The notes: generated by a model not told the origin, from the letters alone. A stretch of 64,000 nt of DNA from Kribbella flavida DSM 17836 (GCF_000024345.1 NC_013729.1:2046001-2110000), one strand, 5' to 3'. Shown: positions 34,849 to 44,155, counted from the first letter of the stretch. Numbers and translations are program-made.

Positions 34849-35849
34849 GCGCCCATTCCTTGCAGTGAGAGCCGGCGCTGCAGCCGGTTGAGCCAGACGG
34901 CGAACGGAACGGCCAGCAGCGTCAGCACCAGGGCCAGCGCCGTGCCGTAGCTGATCCGGTTGAGCTGGAAGGCGTTGCCGTAGGCGTACGTGCCGAGCAC
35001 CTCGGTGGCGCCCGCCGGTCCGCCGCCGGTCATGATGAAGACGATGTCGAAGACGCTGAAACCGCCGACCAGAGTGATGGTGGTGACCATCAGGAACACC
35101 GGCATGATCTGGGGCAGGATCACGTACCGGAGCCGGCTCATCGGCCCGGCTCCGTCCAGCAGCGACGCGTCCACCAGTTCGGTGTCGACGTTGCGCAGTG
35201 CCGACAGCAGGATCACGAACACGAAGCCCGCGGTGGCCCACACGGCCGTGCCCAGGACGGCGTACAGGGCGGTGTCGGGGTTGCCCAGCCAGCCGGTGCC
35301 GAGTGAGCCCAGGCCGACCAGCTCGAGGCCGCGGTTCAGCCAGCCGCGGGTCGGGTCGTAGATCCAGCCCCAGACCACGCCGACCGCCACCTGCGGAAGG
35401 ATGTAGGGGAAGAAGAACGCGATCCGGTAGAAGAGGCTGCCGCGCGGGACCCCCCAGACCAGCAGCGCCAGTCCGAGGCCGATCACCAGCGGCGCGATCG
35501 TGCCGAGCACGATCCAGATCACGTTGTTCTTCAGGGCCGCCCAGACGCTGGGGTCCTTGAACAGCTCGACGAAGTTGTCCAGGCCGACGAAGGGCGGCTG
35601 GGGGTTGATCCCGTTGAAGTCGACGAACGCGTAGTAGAGCGCGTTGCCCAGCGGGAAGATCAGGAACACCACGACCATCGCCATCAGTGGCGCGACCAGG
35701 ACCAGGCCCAGCCGGGTCTGCGCCTTCCGGGTGACACTCGGGGTGGTCGACCGGATCTGCCGGGACCGCCGCGGCGGCTTCGGGGTGGTGCTCGGCGACG
35801 GAGCCGCCGGCGTGGCGGCCGGCGACGTGTCGACGACGGTCCGATTCAT
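34845..35849 (-). CDS. Sugar ABC transporter permease, MalF type
   Basis: A 334-residue permease with a Pro/Ser/Thr-rich cytoplasmic N-terminus of about 45 residues before the first of six helices. The EAA loop reads DASLLDGAGPMSRLRYVILP. It pairs with the downstream permease and the solute-binding protein encoded 13 nt upstream. The stop of this gene overlaps the start of the next. Confidence 0.93.
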   Translation of the reverse strand: MNRTVVDTSPAATPAAPSPSTTPKPPRRSRQIRSTTPSVTRKAQTRLGLVLVAPLMAMVVVFLIFPLGNALYYAFVDFNGINPQPPFVGLDNFVELFKDPSVWAALKNNVIWIVLGTIAPLVIGLGLALLVWGVPRGSLFYRIAFFFPYILPQVAVGVVWGWIYDPTRGWLNRGLELVGLGSLGTGWLGNPDTALYAVLGTAVWATAGFVFVILLSALRNVDTELVDASLLDGAGPMSRLRYVILPQIMPVFLMVTTITLVGGFSVFDIVFIMTGGGPAGATEVLGTYAYGNAFQLNRISYGTALALVLTLLAVPFAVWLNRLQRRLSLQGMGA

Positions 35850-35862
35850 CGGGCCCACACCG

Positions 35863-37143
35863 TCACTTCGTGAACGCGGCGTCGAGGTTCTTGGCAACCT
35901 GCTCCGCGCTCTGCTGGCCGGACAGCAGGCCCTGGACGCCGTCCCACATCGCCTTGTTGAACACGTCGGTCGTCAGGACGTCGATGTTGTAGCCGAGGTC
36001 GCCCTGGCCGGTCGCGAGCTTCGCGGTGTCCTGCAGGGTCTGGGTCAGCAGCGGGGAGAGCTTCAGCCCGTTGACGTCCACCGGCTGCGGCGGGATGACA
36101 CCGAGGTTCTGCACCAGCCAGCGCGCGTGCTCCGGCGACGCGAGGAAGTCCACGAGTTTCAGCGCGGCGTCCTTGTTCTGGGTGCCGACCGAGATGTAGG
36201 GCCCGGACCCCAGGCCGGCGGTGAAGATGCCCGGTCCGGACTGCGCCGGGAACGGGATGTAGCCCACCGCGAACTTCGCGTTGGCGTCCATCTCCCGGAT
36301 CAGCCAGCTGCCGTTGGGCAGCATCGCGGCCTTGCCGGAGTAGAACAGGGCGGTGGCGTTGTCGTAGCTGACCGAGGTGGGGAACTCCGGCAGGTAGCCC
36401 GACTTGCTGTAGTTCTCCCACAACTTGAGGGCCGACACCACCTCCGGCGAGTTCCAGGACTTCTCGCCCTTGAGCAGCGCGTCCATACCGTCGGAACCGA
36501 TCGCGCTGGACAGCGCCATGCTGAGCAGGTGGCCGCCCTGCCAGCCCTCCTTGTCGCTGGCCGCGATCGGGACGATCTTCTTGGCCTTCAGGGCCTCGGC
36601 TGCCGCGGTGAGCTCGGCCAGGGTGCGGGGCGGCTGGATCCCGTTCTTGGCGAACAGGTCCTTGTTGTAGAACAGGCCGATGGTCTCCATCTCACCGGGG
36701 ATGCCGTACGTCTTGCCGTCGACGGTGACGCGGTCCTTGGCGAACGGGTAGACCTTCCAGCCGCGCTCCTGGTAGGCGCTGGTCAGGTCGGACAGCAGAC
36801 CCGCCTTGGCCAGCGCCCCACCGAAGCCCGGTCCCGAGCCCCAGTTGAAGACGTCCGGCGCGTCGCCGGAGCGCAGCTGGGTCTGCAGAACGGTCCGCAT
36901 GTTGTCGTAGGGCATCGCCTCGAGCTTCACGTCGACACCCGAGGACTTCTCGAAGTCGGCGAGCCGTGTCTCGAGCTTCTTCAGCGCGTCGGCGTCCTCG
37001 GGCTGCTCGACCAGGAACCGCAACGGCTTGTTCTGCGGACCGGAATCGGAGGCGGTGGTTCCGCCGGTGCCGGTGCAGCCGGCCACCACAAGCGCCGACG
37101 TGGCGACAGCCAGCGCGGCCTGCAGTGCTGAACGGAGTTTCAT
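35863..37143 (-). CDS. Sugar-binding lipoprotein of the ABC importer
   Basis: A 426-residue extracellular solute-binding protein (family 1). The signal sequence ends in the lipobox VAGC (Cys at about residue 22), so it is a lipoprotein. The mature part begins after a Gly/Thr/Ser linker with LRFLVEQPEDADALKKLETR. It heads a six-gene operon: binding protein, two permeases, ARH homologue, phosphodiesterase and ribokinase. Its promoter region contains a copy of the 13-bp operator also found before the alpha-galactosidase gene. Confidence 0.93.
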   Translation of the reverse strand: MKLRSALQAALAVATSALVVAGCTGTGGTTASDSGPQNKPLRFLVEQPEDADALKKLETRLADFEKSSGVDVKLEAMPYDNMRTVLQTQLRSGDAPDVFNWGSGPGFGGALAKAGLLSDLTSAYQERGWKVYPFAKDRVTVDGKTYGIPGEMETIGLFYNKDLFAKNGIQPPRTLAELTAAAEALKAKKIVPIAASDKEGWQGGHLLSMALSSAIGSDGMDALLKGEKSWNSPEVVSALKLWENYSKSGYLPEFPTSVSYDNATALFYSGKAAMLPNGSWLIREMDANAKFAVGYIPFPAQSGPGIFTAGLGSGPYISVGTQNKDAALKLVDFLASPEHARWLVQNLGVIPPQPVDVNGLKLSPLLTQTLQDTAKLATGQGDLGYNIDVLTTDVFNKAMWDGVQGLLSGQQSAEQVAKNLDAAFTK

Positions 37144-37241
37144 GGCGGTTCCTCGTCTCGATGTGCGTCCGCGCCCGGACCGCAAGCCGGTGCTGCCCTG
37201 CCACCACGGGGCCCGAAAGGCCGATCAGAATGCTGATCTAG

Positions 37242-37268
37242 TTTCGCGATGAAAAGAAAACGTGTCAA
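37242..37268 (-). promoter_or_regulatory. Promoter and ROK-type operator of the importer operon
   Basis: On the minus strand, a consensus -35 TTGACA occupies 37268-37263. The palindrome TTTCGCGATGAAA (37242-37254 on the plus strand) covers the expected -10 zone. The outer arms match the site at 38528-38540 (TTTC-N2-GATGAAA), so both are probably bound by the adjacent ROK repressor. Confidence 0.6.
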
Positions 37269-38440
37269 GAGGGGTCGAGCAGTTCGGCCCCGCTGGTCTG
37301 CACGCCGCCGGCGAAGTCGCGCTGGATCGCGATCGTGGCGGCACCGCGGGCCCACTCCAGGAACCCCATCGAGCGGATCACCACCTCCGTGCTGGGGCCG
37401 CGTACCCCGGCGTACCGGTGCAGGCCCTCGTCCAGTGCCGTCCGGGCGACCTCGGCGAGATGCACGCCTTCGCCCGACAGGATGATCCGCTGGACGCCGG
37501 TCAGCGCGCTGACAGCGGCGGCGGCCTGGCCGAGGGCGCGAGCGGCCTCGTCGACGACCCGGCCGGCGACCGGGTCCCCGGCCACGGCCAGGTCGAGGGC
37601 CTCGTCGTACCCGACCTGTCGGCCGAGCCCGGCCGAGACGGCCGAGGTGATCGCCCCGGAGGTCAGGTAACCGGTCATGCAGCCGCGATGGCCGAGCGGG
37701 CACAGCGGTCCGTAGGGGTCGATCGGGAAGTGGCTGACCGGTGTCACCTCGGTCCGGATCATCGCGTTGTTGAGCACCAGTCCGTAGCCGATACCCGCCC
37801 CTACCGTCAGCAGGGCGAAATCGGCGTGCCCCCGGCCCACCCCGAACCAGTGCTGCGCCTGGGTGAGGCCCACGACGTCGTTGTCCAGGTGGACCGGCAG
37901 TCCGAGGCGTTCGGCCAGCAGGGCACGCAGCGGTACTTCGCGCCAGTGCATGAACGGCGAGTCGGCCACGATCTCGCCGGCGTCGACCAGACCGCCGACG
38001 GTGACCCCGACCGCGTCGATCGGGCGTCCGCCGCGGGACTGGAACCCGGCCACGATCTCGCCTACCGCCTCGACCACGTCCGGCACCTCCAGGGACCGGA
38101 TCGGCTGCACGAAGGTGTCCAGGATGCGCGCGCGCAGGTCGGTGACAACCGCGTAGATCGACTCGGTCGTGAGCTTGACCCCGATGAACCGGTGCTGCTG
38201 GGCCACCACGTCGAGCGGCATCGAGGCGCGGCCCCGGCCCGGCGTGCGGATCGGCTCGGTCTCGGCCAGCACGCCCGCCTCGAGCAGCGGCTTCACCAGG
38301 CGGGTCAGGGTGGCCGCCGACAGCCCCATGCTCTTGGCGAGCTGCAGGCGTGAGCGCGGGCCGTGAACCAGGATGTCGACCGCAACCGCCCTGGACAGCT
38401 CCGACAGCGGCGCGGCGCCGGACAGTTCGACGTCTTCCAT
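37265..38440 (-). CDS. ROK-family transcriptional repressor
   Basis: A 391-residue regulator: an N-terminal winged helix (about residues 15-70, with SRLQLAKSMGLSAATLTRLV) fused to a ROK sugar-kinase-like domain. The cysteine motif CPLGHRGCMTGYL corresponds to the ROK zinc site, and LDNDVVGLTQAQ to the active-site Asn-Asp. An upstream in-frame start at 38485 is possible; 38440 fits the family better. It sits between the two operons it probably controls. The presence of the sugar-binding residues suggests it senses the imported sugar or a product. Confidence 0.9.
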   Translation of the reverse strand: MEDVELSGAAPLSELSRAVAVDILVHGPRSRLQLAKSMGLSAATLTRLVKPLLEAGVLAETEPIRTPGRGRASMPLDVVAQQHRFIGVKLTTESIYAVVTDLRARILDTFVQPIRSLEVPDVVEAVGEIVAGFQSRGGRPIDAVGVTVGGLVDAGEIVADSPFMHWREVPLRALLAERLGLPVHLDNDVVGLTQAQHWFGVGRGHADFALLTVGAGIGYGLVLNNAMIRTEVTPVSHFPIDPYGPLCPLGHRGCMTGYLTSGAITSAVSAGLGRQVGYDEALDLAVAGDPVAGRVVDEAARALGQAAAAVSALTGVQRIILSGEGVHLAEVARTALDEGLHRYAGVRGPSTEVVIRSMGFLEWARGAATIAIQRDFAGGVQTSGAELLDPS

Positions 38441-38527
38441 GTCCCGCCTCACGTCTGCACGGCCGGCCGCCGCAGCGGACGCCACTCACCCGACCTCCGA
38501 ATCCTGTGGCATGCTGAACCCTACACG

Positions 38528-38540
38528 TTTCATGATGAAA
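38528..38540. promoter_or_regulatory. ROK-type operator before the alpha-galactosidase and rok genes
   Basis: TTTCATGATGAAA is a palindrome with 6-nt arms around one central base, in the 124-nt divergent region. A TATTAA-like -10 for the alpha-galactosidase gene follows at 38542-38547. The same arms recur before the importer operon, giving a two-site regulon. Confidence 0.6.
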
Positions 38541-38564
38541 TTATTAATGACAGGATGGCAACGG

Positions 38565-40754
38565 ATGACTGATTCGACCGGCGCCGCGCCCGTGCGCCCG
38601 GTGGTGCTCGCGGCCGGGCGGGTCTCGGTGGTGGTCGACGTTTCCGCCGCCGTTCCCCGCGTCCTGCACTGGGGGCGTCGAGTGACCACCGCACCGGCTG
38701 ACGAAGCGTTCCTGGGGACGCTCGCGGAGCTGCAATCGGGTGCCGACGGTTTGCACGGTGCCGGCGCGCCGTCGATCCTGCCGGAGCAGTCCGGCGGCTG
38801 GATGGGACTGCCGGGTCTCGAAGGCCACCGCAACGGAACGACCTTCTCGAGCCGGTTCGGTCCGGCCGGTTGGGAGCTGACCGGCGCGCCCGGCGAGCAG
38901 CAGACGCTCGTCGCGCACGCGGTCGACCACGACGCGCGGTTGACTCTGACCACGACGATCGAGCTGCTGCCGTCGGGTCTCGTCCGCCTGCGCGCCGAGC
39001 TCGCGAACGCCGACGAGGACCGCCCGTACACCGTGGATGCCGTCCGGCTGGCCCTTCCGGTGCCGGCGGAGGCCGAGGAATTGCTCGACTTCACCGGGCG
39101 CCACCTCCGTGAGCGCGTTCCCCAGCGCCACCCGTTCACCGCCGGCACCCATGTTCGCGAAGGACGTCGCGGGCGGACCGGTTCGGACTCGAGCCTGGTC
39201 GTTGCCGCCGGCACCGCCTCGTTCGGCTTCAACCGCGGCGAGGTCTGGGCGGTGCACACCGCGTGGAGCGGCAACCACACCACCTTCGCGGAGCTGGGGC
39301 TGGCCGGCGTTCGCACGCTCGGTGGCGGGGAACTCCTGCTCCCGGGCGAGATCGTGCTCGCGCCTGGTGAGAAGTACACGACGCCCTGGGTGTACGGGGC
39401 GTACGGAGCCGGGCTGGACGAGGTCGCGGCCGCCTTCCACCAGACGCTGCGCAGCCGCCGCACCCATCCCTCGTCGCCGCGGCCGGTGGTGCTGAACACC
39501 TGGGAGGCCGTGTACTTCGACCACGACCTCGAGTCCCTGGTCGACTTGGCGCAGTACGGCGCGAAGGTGGGCGCCGAGCGGTTCGTCCTCGACGACGGAT
39601 GGTTCCGCCACCGCCGTCACGACCGCGCGGGCCTGGGCGACTGGCAGGTGGACCCCGAGGTCTGGCCCGACGGCCTCGCCCCGCTGATCGACGCGGTCCG
39701 CGGGCTCGGGATGGACTTCGGGCTCTGGTTCGAACCGGAGATGGTGAACGAGGACTCCGACCTGGCCCGGTCCCACCCCGACTGGATCCTGGCGCCCGGT
39801 GACCGGCTCCCGCTGCGCGGCCGGTACCAGCAAGTGCTGAACCTCACCGTGCCGGCGGCGTACGAGTACATCCTCGAGTCGATCAGCTCGCTGGTGTCCG
39901 AGCACCACATCGACTACCTGAAGTGGGACCACAACCGCGATCTGGCCGAAGCCGGCGACCGCGCCACCGGAGCACCGCGGGTGCACGCGCAGACGGCGGC
40001 GGTCTACCGGATGCTGGACGAGCTGCGCCGACGGCATCCCTGGCTGGAGATCGAGTCGTGCTCGTCGGGCGGCGGCCGGGTCGACCTCGGGATCCTGCAG
40101 CACACGGACCGCGTCTGGGCCAGCGACTGCATCGACGCGCTGGAGCGTCAGCAGATCCAGCGGTGGACCGGCCTGGTGCTGCCGCCGGAGCTGGTCGGGG
40201 CCCATGTCGGCGCCCCGACCGCACACACCACGCACCGCACCCACTCGCTGGCCTTCCGCGCGGCGACCGCCCTGTTCGGCCACTTCGGCATCGAGTGGGA
40301 CCTCCGGACCGCGACCGCGGCGGAGCTGGACGAGCTGGCCGCCTGGGTGAACCTCTACAAGTCCGAGCGTGGCCTGATCCACTCCGGCACCGCGGTGCAC
40401 AGCGACTATCCCGACGACGCCTACTGGGCGCACGGCTACGTCAGCCAGGCCCAGGACCGCGCGCTTTTCGCGTTCGTCGCCCTGTCGACCACCAACCAGG
40501 TTCGCCCCGGCCGGATCCGGATTCCCGGGCTGAAGCCCGAGACGTCGTACCGCGTCGAGCCGATCGAGCTGTCGGCTGCCGCGCTGGTCCCGACCGCCGC
40601 CGGCGCGCCGTCCTGGTGGACCGAGCCGGTCACGGTGACCGGGCACCTGCTGGCCGAGATCGGTCTGCAGGCACCCATGCTGTACCCCGAGCAGGCGCTG
40701 CTCTTCCGGCTCGTTGCCGTTGACAACAACCCGACCACCGAGAACAGGATCTAG
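38565..40754 (+). CDS. Alpha-galactosidase, glycoside hydrolase family 36
   Basis: A 729-residue GH36 enzyme. The beta-sandwich N-terminal domain (about 1-300) leads into the barrel with LNTWEAVYFDHD, VLDDGWF, nucleophile D455 in YLKWDHNRD, ESCSSGGGR, and acid/base D521 in WASDCIDALERQ. No signal peptide is present, so it acts on imported galactosides in the cytoplasm. The ATG at 38565 is chosen because the family sequence begins soon after and AGGATGG lies upstream. It heads a three-gene operon and is divergent from the ROK repressor. Confidence 0.94.
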   Translation: MTDSTGAAPVRPVVLAAGRVSVVVDVSAAVPRVLHWGRRVTTAPADEAFLGTLAELQSGADGLHGAGAPSILPEQSGGWMGLPGLEGHRNGTTFSSRFGPAGWELTGAPGEQQTLVAHAVDHDARLTLTTTIELLPSGLVRLRAELANADEDRPYTVDAVRLALPVPAEAEELLDFTGRHLRERVPQRHPFTAGTHVREGRRGRTGSDSSLVVAAGTASFGFNRGEVWAVHTAWSGNHTTFAELGLAGVRTLGGGELLLPGEIVLAPGEKYTTPWVYGAYGAGLDEVAAAFHQTLRSRRTHPSSPRPVVLNTWEAVYFDHDLESLVDLAQYGAKVGAERFVLDDGWFRHRRHDRAGLGDWQVDPEVWPDGLAPLIDAVRGLGMDFGLWFEPEMVNEDSDLARSHPDWILAPGDRLPLRGRYQQVLNLTVPAAYEYILESISSLVSEHHIDYLKWDHNRDLAEAGDRATGAPRVHAQTAAVYRMLDELRRRHPWLEIESCSSGGGRVDLGILQHTDRVWASDCIDALERQQIQRWTGLVLPPELVGAHVGAPTAHTTHRTHSLAFRAATALFGHFGIEWDLRTATAAELDELAAWVNLYKSERGLIHSGTAVHSDYPDDAYWAHGYVSQAQDRALFAFVALSTTNQVRPGRIRIPGLKPETSYRVEPIELSAAALVPTAAGAPSWWTEPVTVTGHLLAEIGLQAPMLYPEQALLFRLVAVDNNPTTENRI

Positions 40755-40757
40755 ACC

Positions 40758-41804
40758 GTGGGACGTCTCGTTCGCTTCACCTCACCCCGCACGGCCGAAG
40801 TCGTCGACTTCCCCGACCAGCCGGCCGGCGCCGGGGAAGTGCGCCTGCAGACCCTGTACTCCGGGATCTCGGCCGGCACCGAGCTCACGGCGTACCGGGG
40901 CAGCAACCCGTACCTCAACAGCGAGTGGGACGCCGAACGCCGGTTGTTCGTCCCCGGCGACTCCACTCACTCCTACCCCCTGGACGGCTGGGGGTACGAG
41001 GAGGTCGGCCGGGTCGAGTCCGTCGGAGACGACGTGGACCCTGACCTGGTCGGCCGCCTGGTCTGGGGCACCTGGGGACACCGCTCGTCCGTCGTACGGC
41101 CCGTGGGCTGGGTCCAGGAGCGTCTGCTGCCGGAGGGCTCCACGCCGATCGCCGGCATCTTCGCCAAGATCGGCGCCATCGCGCTGAATGCGATCCTGGA
41201 CGCCGACATCCACGTCGGCGAGACGGTCGCGGTGTTCGGTGCCGGCGTGCCGGGGCAAATCGTCGCGCAACTGGCCCGGCTGAACGGTGCCGAGGTGATC
41301 GTGGTGGACCCGGTGGCGGCGCGCCGTGAACTCGCCGAACGGCTCGGCGCCTCGCTGACGCTCGACCCGACGACCGACGAGGTGGCGGAGCGGGTCCGCG
41401 CGCTGACCGGCAACCGTGGCGCCGACGTCGTGATCGAGATGAGTGGCAGTTACCAGGCGCTGCAGGAGGCGGTCCGGACGGTCGCCTACAGCTCGCGGGT
41501 CGTGGCCGGCGGCTTCTTCCAGGGCGGTGCCACCGCGGTCCGGTTGGGGGAGGAGTACCACCACAACCGGGTCGCGATCATCTGCTCGCAGATCTCCGGC
41601 GTCGCTCCCGTGCTGCAGCACCGCTGGGACGAACTGCGGATGTCGAGAACCGTGCTCACGCTGGAACGCGACGGCCGGCTGCCGCTGCGGGACCTGATCA
41701 CCGACATCGTCGCCGCCGAAGACGCCCCGGCGGCCTTCGAGATGCTGGACAGCGCGCCGGAGAAGGCGCTGCAGGTCGTGCTCGACTACGGGCTCGACCG
41801 GTGA
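40758..41804 (+). CDS. Zinc-type alcohol dehydrogenase-like (MDR) protein
   Basis: A 348-residue medium-chain dehydrogenase. The Rossmann motif is VAVFGAGVPGQIVAQLARL, with an acidic IVVDP at the end of the next strand that favours NAD. The usual N-terminal catalytic cysteine and structural four-cysteine zinc loop are not evident, so it may be a zinc-free member similar to the BchC-like and sugar-derivative dehydrogenases. It follows the alpha-galactosidase gene by 3 nt and overlaps the next gene by 4 nt, so all three steps act together. Confidence 0.85.
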   Translation: MGRLVRFTSPRTAEVVDFPDQPAGAGEVRLQTLYSGISAGTELTAYRGSNPYLNSEWDAERRLFVPGDSTHSYPLDGWGYEEVGRVESVGDDVDPDLVGRLVWGTWGHRSSVVRPVGWVQERLLPEGSTPIAGIFAKIGAIALNAILDADIHVGETVAVFGAGVPGQIVAQLARLNGAEVIVVDPVAARRELAERLGASLTLDPTTDEVAERVRALTGNRGADVVIEMSGSYQALQEAVRTVAYSSRVVAGGFFQGGATAVRLGEEYHHNRVAIICSQISGVAPVLQHRWDELRMSRTVLTLERDGRLPLRDLITDIVAAEDAPAAFEMLDSAPEKALQVVLDYGLDR

Positions 41805-42817
41805 GCGTCGCGGTGGAGCCGTCGCCACGGTCGGACGGCAGCGTGCGCTGGGGCGTTCTGGCCACCGGCGGGATCGCCCGAGCCTTCACCCGCGACCTGC
41901 TGGCCCACGACCACCGGGTCACGGCCGTGGGCTCACGGTCGCTCGCGTCGGCCGAGTCGTTCGCGGCCGAGTTCGGGATCCCGCGCGCGCACGGCAGCTA
42001 CGAGGACCTGGTCGCGGATCCGGAGGTCGACGTCGTCTACATCGCCACGCCGCACAACTTCCACGCCGCGAACGCCGAGCTCGCCCTCGAGCACGGCAAG
42101 CACGTCCTGGTGGAGAAGGCGTTCACGCTCACCGGTGAGCAGGCGCAGCGCGTCACCGAGCTCGGCCGCGCGCGGGGACTTGTCGTCCTGGAGGCGATGT
42201 GGACCCGCTTCCTCCCGCACATGGCCCACGTCCACCGCCTGATCGACTCCGGCCGGCTGGGACAGGTGCGCTCGGTGCACGCCGACCACACCCAGCGCCT
42301 CCCGCAGGAGGACGAGCACCGGATCAACAACCTGCGGCTCGGCGGCGGGGCTCTGCTCGACCTCGGCATCTATCCGGTCTCGTTCGCCTGGGACATCCTG
42401 GGCCGGCCGGTCGATGTCCGGGCTCGCGCCGCGTTCCGGAGCTCCGGCGTGGACGCCTCGGTGGCAACCGTCTTCGAGCACGACGGCGGCGCCCTTTCCA
42501 CCACGTACTGCTCCAGCGAGACCCGCGGGCGGAACACCGCGACCATTCTCGGGACCGAGGGGCGGATCGAGATCGCGGACACCTGGTACGCCCCGGCGCC
42601 GGTCACCCTGCTGGACAACGACGGCAAGGTGCTCGACCGGTACGACGAGCCGGTGAGCGGTCGCGGCATGCAGTTCCAGGCTGCCGAGCTGGAGCGCCTC
42701 GTCACCGCCGGCGACACCGCCGGGAGCCCGTTGCTGCGTCCTGAGGAGTCGGTGGGAATCATGCGGACCATGGACGAGATCCGCAGCCAGATCGGCCTTC
42801 GTTACCCCGACGAGTGA
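41801..42817 (+). CDS. Gfo/Idh/MocA-family oxidoreductase
   Basis: A 338-residue NAD(P)-dependent oxidoreductase. The N-terminal Rossmann domain starts WGVLATGGIARAFTRDL, the catalytic EKAF motif (in KHVLVEKAFT) and the C-terminal GGGALLDLGIYPVSFAWDIL segment are those of the family. It is last in the alpha-galactosidase operon, starting with GTG inside the stop of the dehydrogenase gene. Together with the MDR protein it probably oxidises and isomerises a sugar or polyol released by the galactosidase. Exact substrate unknown. Confidence 0.9.
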   Translation: MSVAVEPSPRSDGSVRWGVLATGGIARAFTRDLLAHDHRVTAVGSRSLASAESFAAEFGIPRAHGSYEDLVADPEVDVVYIATPHNFHAANAELALEHGKHVLVEKAFTLTGEQAQRVTELGRARGLVVLEAMWTRFLPHMAHVHRLIDSGRLGQVRSVHADHTQRLPQEDEHRINNLRLGGGALLDLGIYPVSFAWDILGRPVDVRARAAFRSSGVDASVATVFEHDGGALSTTYCSSETRGRNTATILGTEGRIEIADTWYAPAPVTLLDNDGKVLDRYDEPVSGRGMQFQAAELERLVTAGDTAGSPLLRPEESVGIMRTMDEIRSQIGLRYPDE

Positions 42818-42822
42818 CAGGA

Positions 42823-42858
42823 CCCGGCGCTACGTCGTGGTCTCGACGTGGCGCCGGG
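42823..42858. terminator. Long hairpin terminator after the alpha-galactosidase operon
   Basis: A 15-bp stem with a single G.T-type mismatch (cccggcgctacgtcg with cgacgtggcgccggg) and a 6-nt loop begin 6 nt after the stop. It lies between convergent units and can serve both. Confidence 0.7.
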
Positions 42859-42913
42859 CCGTGTCCGGCAGGGGTCTCGAGCCGTCGTCGAACCGATCCC
42901 CGGCAGCGTGGCG

Positions 42914-44155
42914 TCAGTCGTCGATCGCCTGGTAGACCGTGGTCCAGAAGTCGTGCACGAGCCTGGCCGGGTCCGGGACCGACATGCCGACCTGGGCGAG
43001 CAGGATGCCGGTCAGCTGGTTGTCCGGGTCGCCGTACGTCGTGGTGCCGCTGCCGCCGTCCCAGCCGAACTGGCCGATCGGCGCGTAGTCGCCGCGGTAG
43101 GTGCGGACGGCCATGCCCAGGCCCCAGCCGCCGTGCTGGCCCTGGCCGAAGGACACGTGCACGTTGTTGGTGGCGGTGGCGTTGCGGGCGGCGTTCTGCT
43201 CGGGGGTGAGGCGGTTGGTGGTCATCAGTTCGACAGCTGCCCGGGACAGGATCCGCTGGTTCCCGTGCATCCCGTTGTTCAGCAGCATCCGGAAGTAGGC
43301 GTGGTAGTCGTCGACGGTGGAGACCAGGCCCCCGCCGCCACCCTGGAACGCCGGCGGCGCGCTGTGCCGACCGCCTTCGGCCTCGTCCCAGACGTGGAAC
43401 TCGCCGGTCTGCGGGTCGGGTGCGTACAGGGGCGGCAACCGGTGCATCCGGTCGGCGGGCACGTGGAAGCCGGTGTCCTTCATCCCCAGTGGGTCGAAGA
43501 TGCGTTCCCGCAGGAAGCTCTCGAACGACTGACCCGTCACCCTGGCGACGAGCACGCCGAGCAGGTCGTTGCTGATGTGGTACTGCCAGCGCTCGCCGGG
43601 CTGGTTCATCAGCGGCAGCGCGCCGAGGCGGCGCATCCACTCGTCCGGCTCGGGCATCGGCTCCGGCAGGTTGGGCGTGAGTCCCTGCTCGAAGATCGCG
43701 CCCATGATCGGCGTACCGAGGGCAGTCAGGTCCATGCCGAGCCCGAAGGTCGAGGTCAGCACGTCCCGGACGGTGATCGGCCGGCGCGCCGGGACGGTGT
43801 CGTCCAGCGGGCCGTCGATCCGTTGCAGGACCTGCCGGTCGGCGAGCTCGGGCAACCACTGCTCGACCAGGTCGTCGAGCCGCAGCCGGCACTCGTCCAG
43901 CAGCACCATCGCCGCGGCCATGCTGACCGGCTTCGAGGTCGAGGCCATCCGGAAGATCGTGTCCCGGCTCATCGGGGCGCCGCCGTCGTGGCGCAGGGTG
44001 CCGACCGCCTCGACGTACGTCTCACCGCCCCGGCTGACCAGAGCGACCAGTCCGGGGATCTTGCCGGACTCGACGTGCCGGGCCAGCAGGTCGCTGATTC
44101 TGCGCTGGCCTGCGGCGGAGATGCCGCTGTGCTGGTCGGTGCGGGTGCTGGACAT
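42914..44155 (-). CDS. Beta-lactamase-family serine hydrolase (class C fold)
   Basis: A 413-residue serine hydrolase of the esterase/penicillin-binding type. The nucleophile motif STSK is in FRMASTSKPVSMA, preceded by the family's usual acceptor loop, with a YHISNDL motif in the position of YxN. There is no signal peptide, which suggests a cytoplasmic esterase such as the EstB group rather than a beta-lactamase. It lies 59 nt downstream of the DUF4097 gene, in the same operon. Confidence 0.88.
   Translation of the reverse strand: MSSTRTDQHSGISAAGQRRISDLLARHVESGKIPGLVALVSRGGETYVEAVGTLRHDGGAPMSRDTIFRMASTSKPVSMAAAMVLLDECRLRLDDLVEQWLPELADRQVLQRIDGPLDDTVPARRPITVRDVLTSTFGLGMDLTALGTPIMGAIFEQGLTPNLPEPMPEPDEWMRRLGALPLMNQPGERWQYHISNDLLGVLVARVTGQSFESFLRERIFDPLGMKDTGFHVPADRMHRLPPLYAPDPQTGEFHVWDEAEGGRHSAPPAFQGGGGGLVSTVDDYHAYFRMLLNNGMHGNQRILSRAAVELMTTNRLTPEQNAARNATATNNVHVSFGQGQHGGWGLGMAVRTYRGDYAPIGQFGWDGGSGTTTYGDPDNQLTGILLAQVGMSVPDPARLVHDFWTTVYQAIDD

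Noticed and set aside
38544-40646. A 700-codon open frame antisense to the alpha-galactosidase
   Set aside because: The GH36 catalytic motifs fix the coding strand. The antisense product is Arg/Pro/Gly-rich without domains.
42914-44155. Beta-lactamase resistance gene
   Set aside because: The SxxK motif is shared by esterases of this fold; there is no signal peptide, and the context is a regulated DUF4097 operon.
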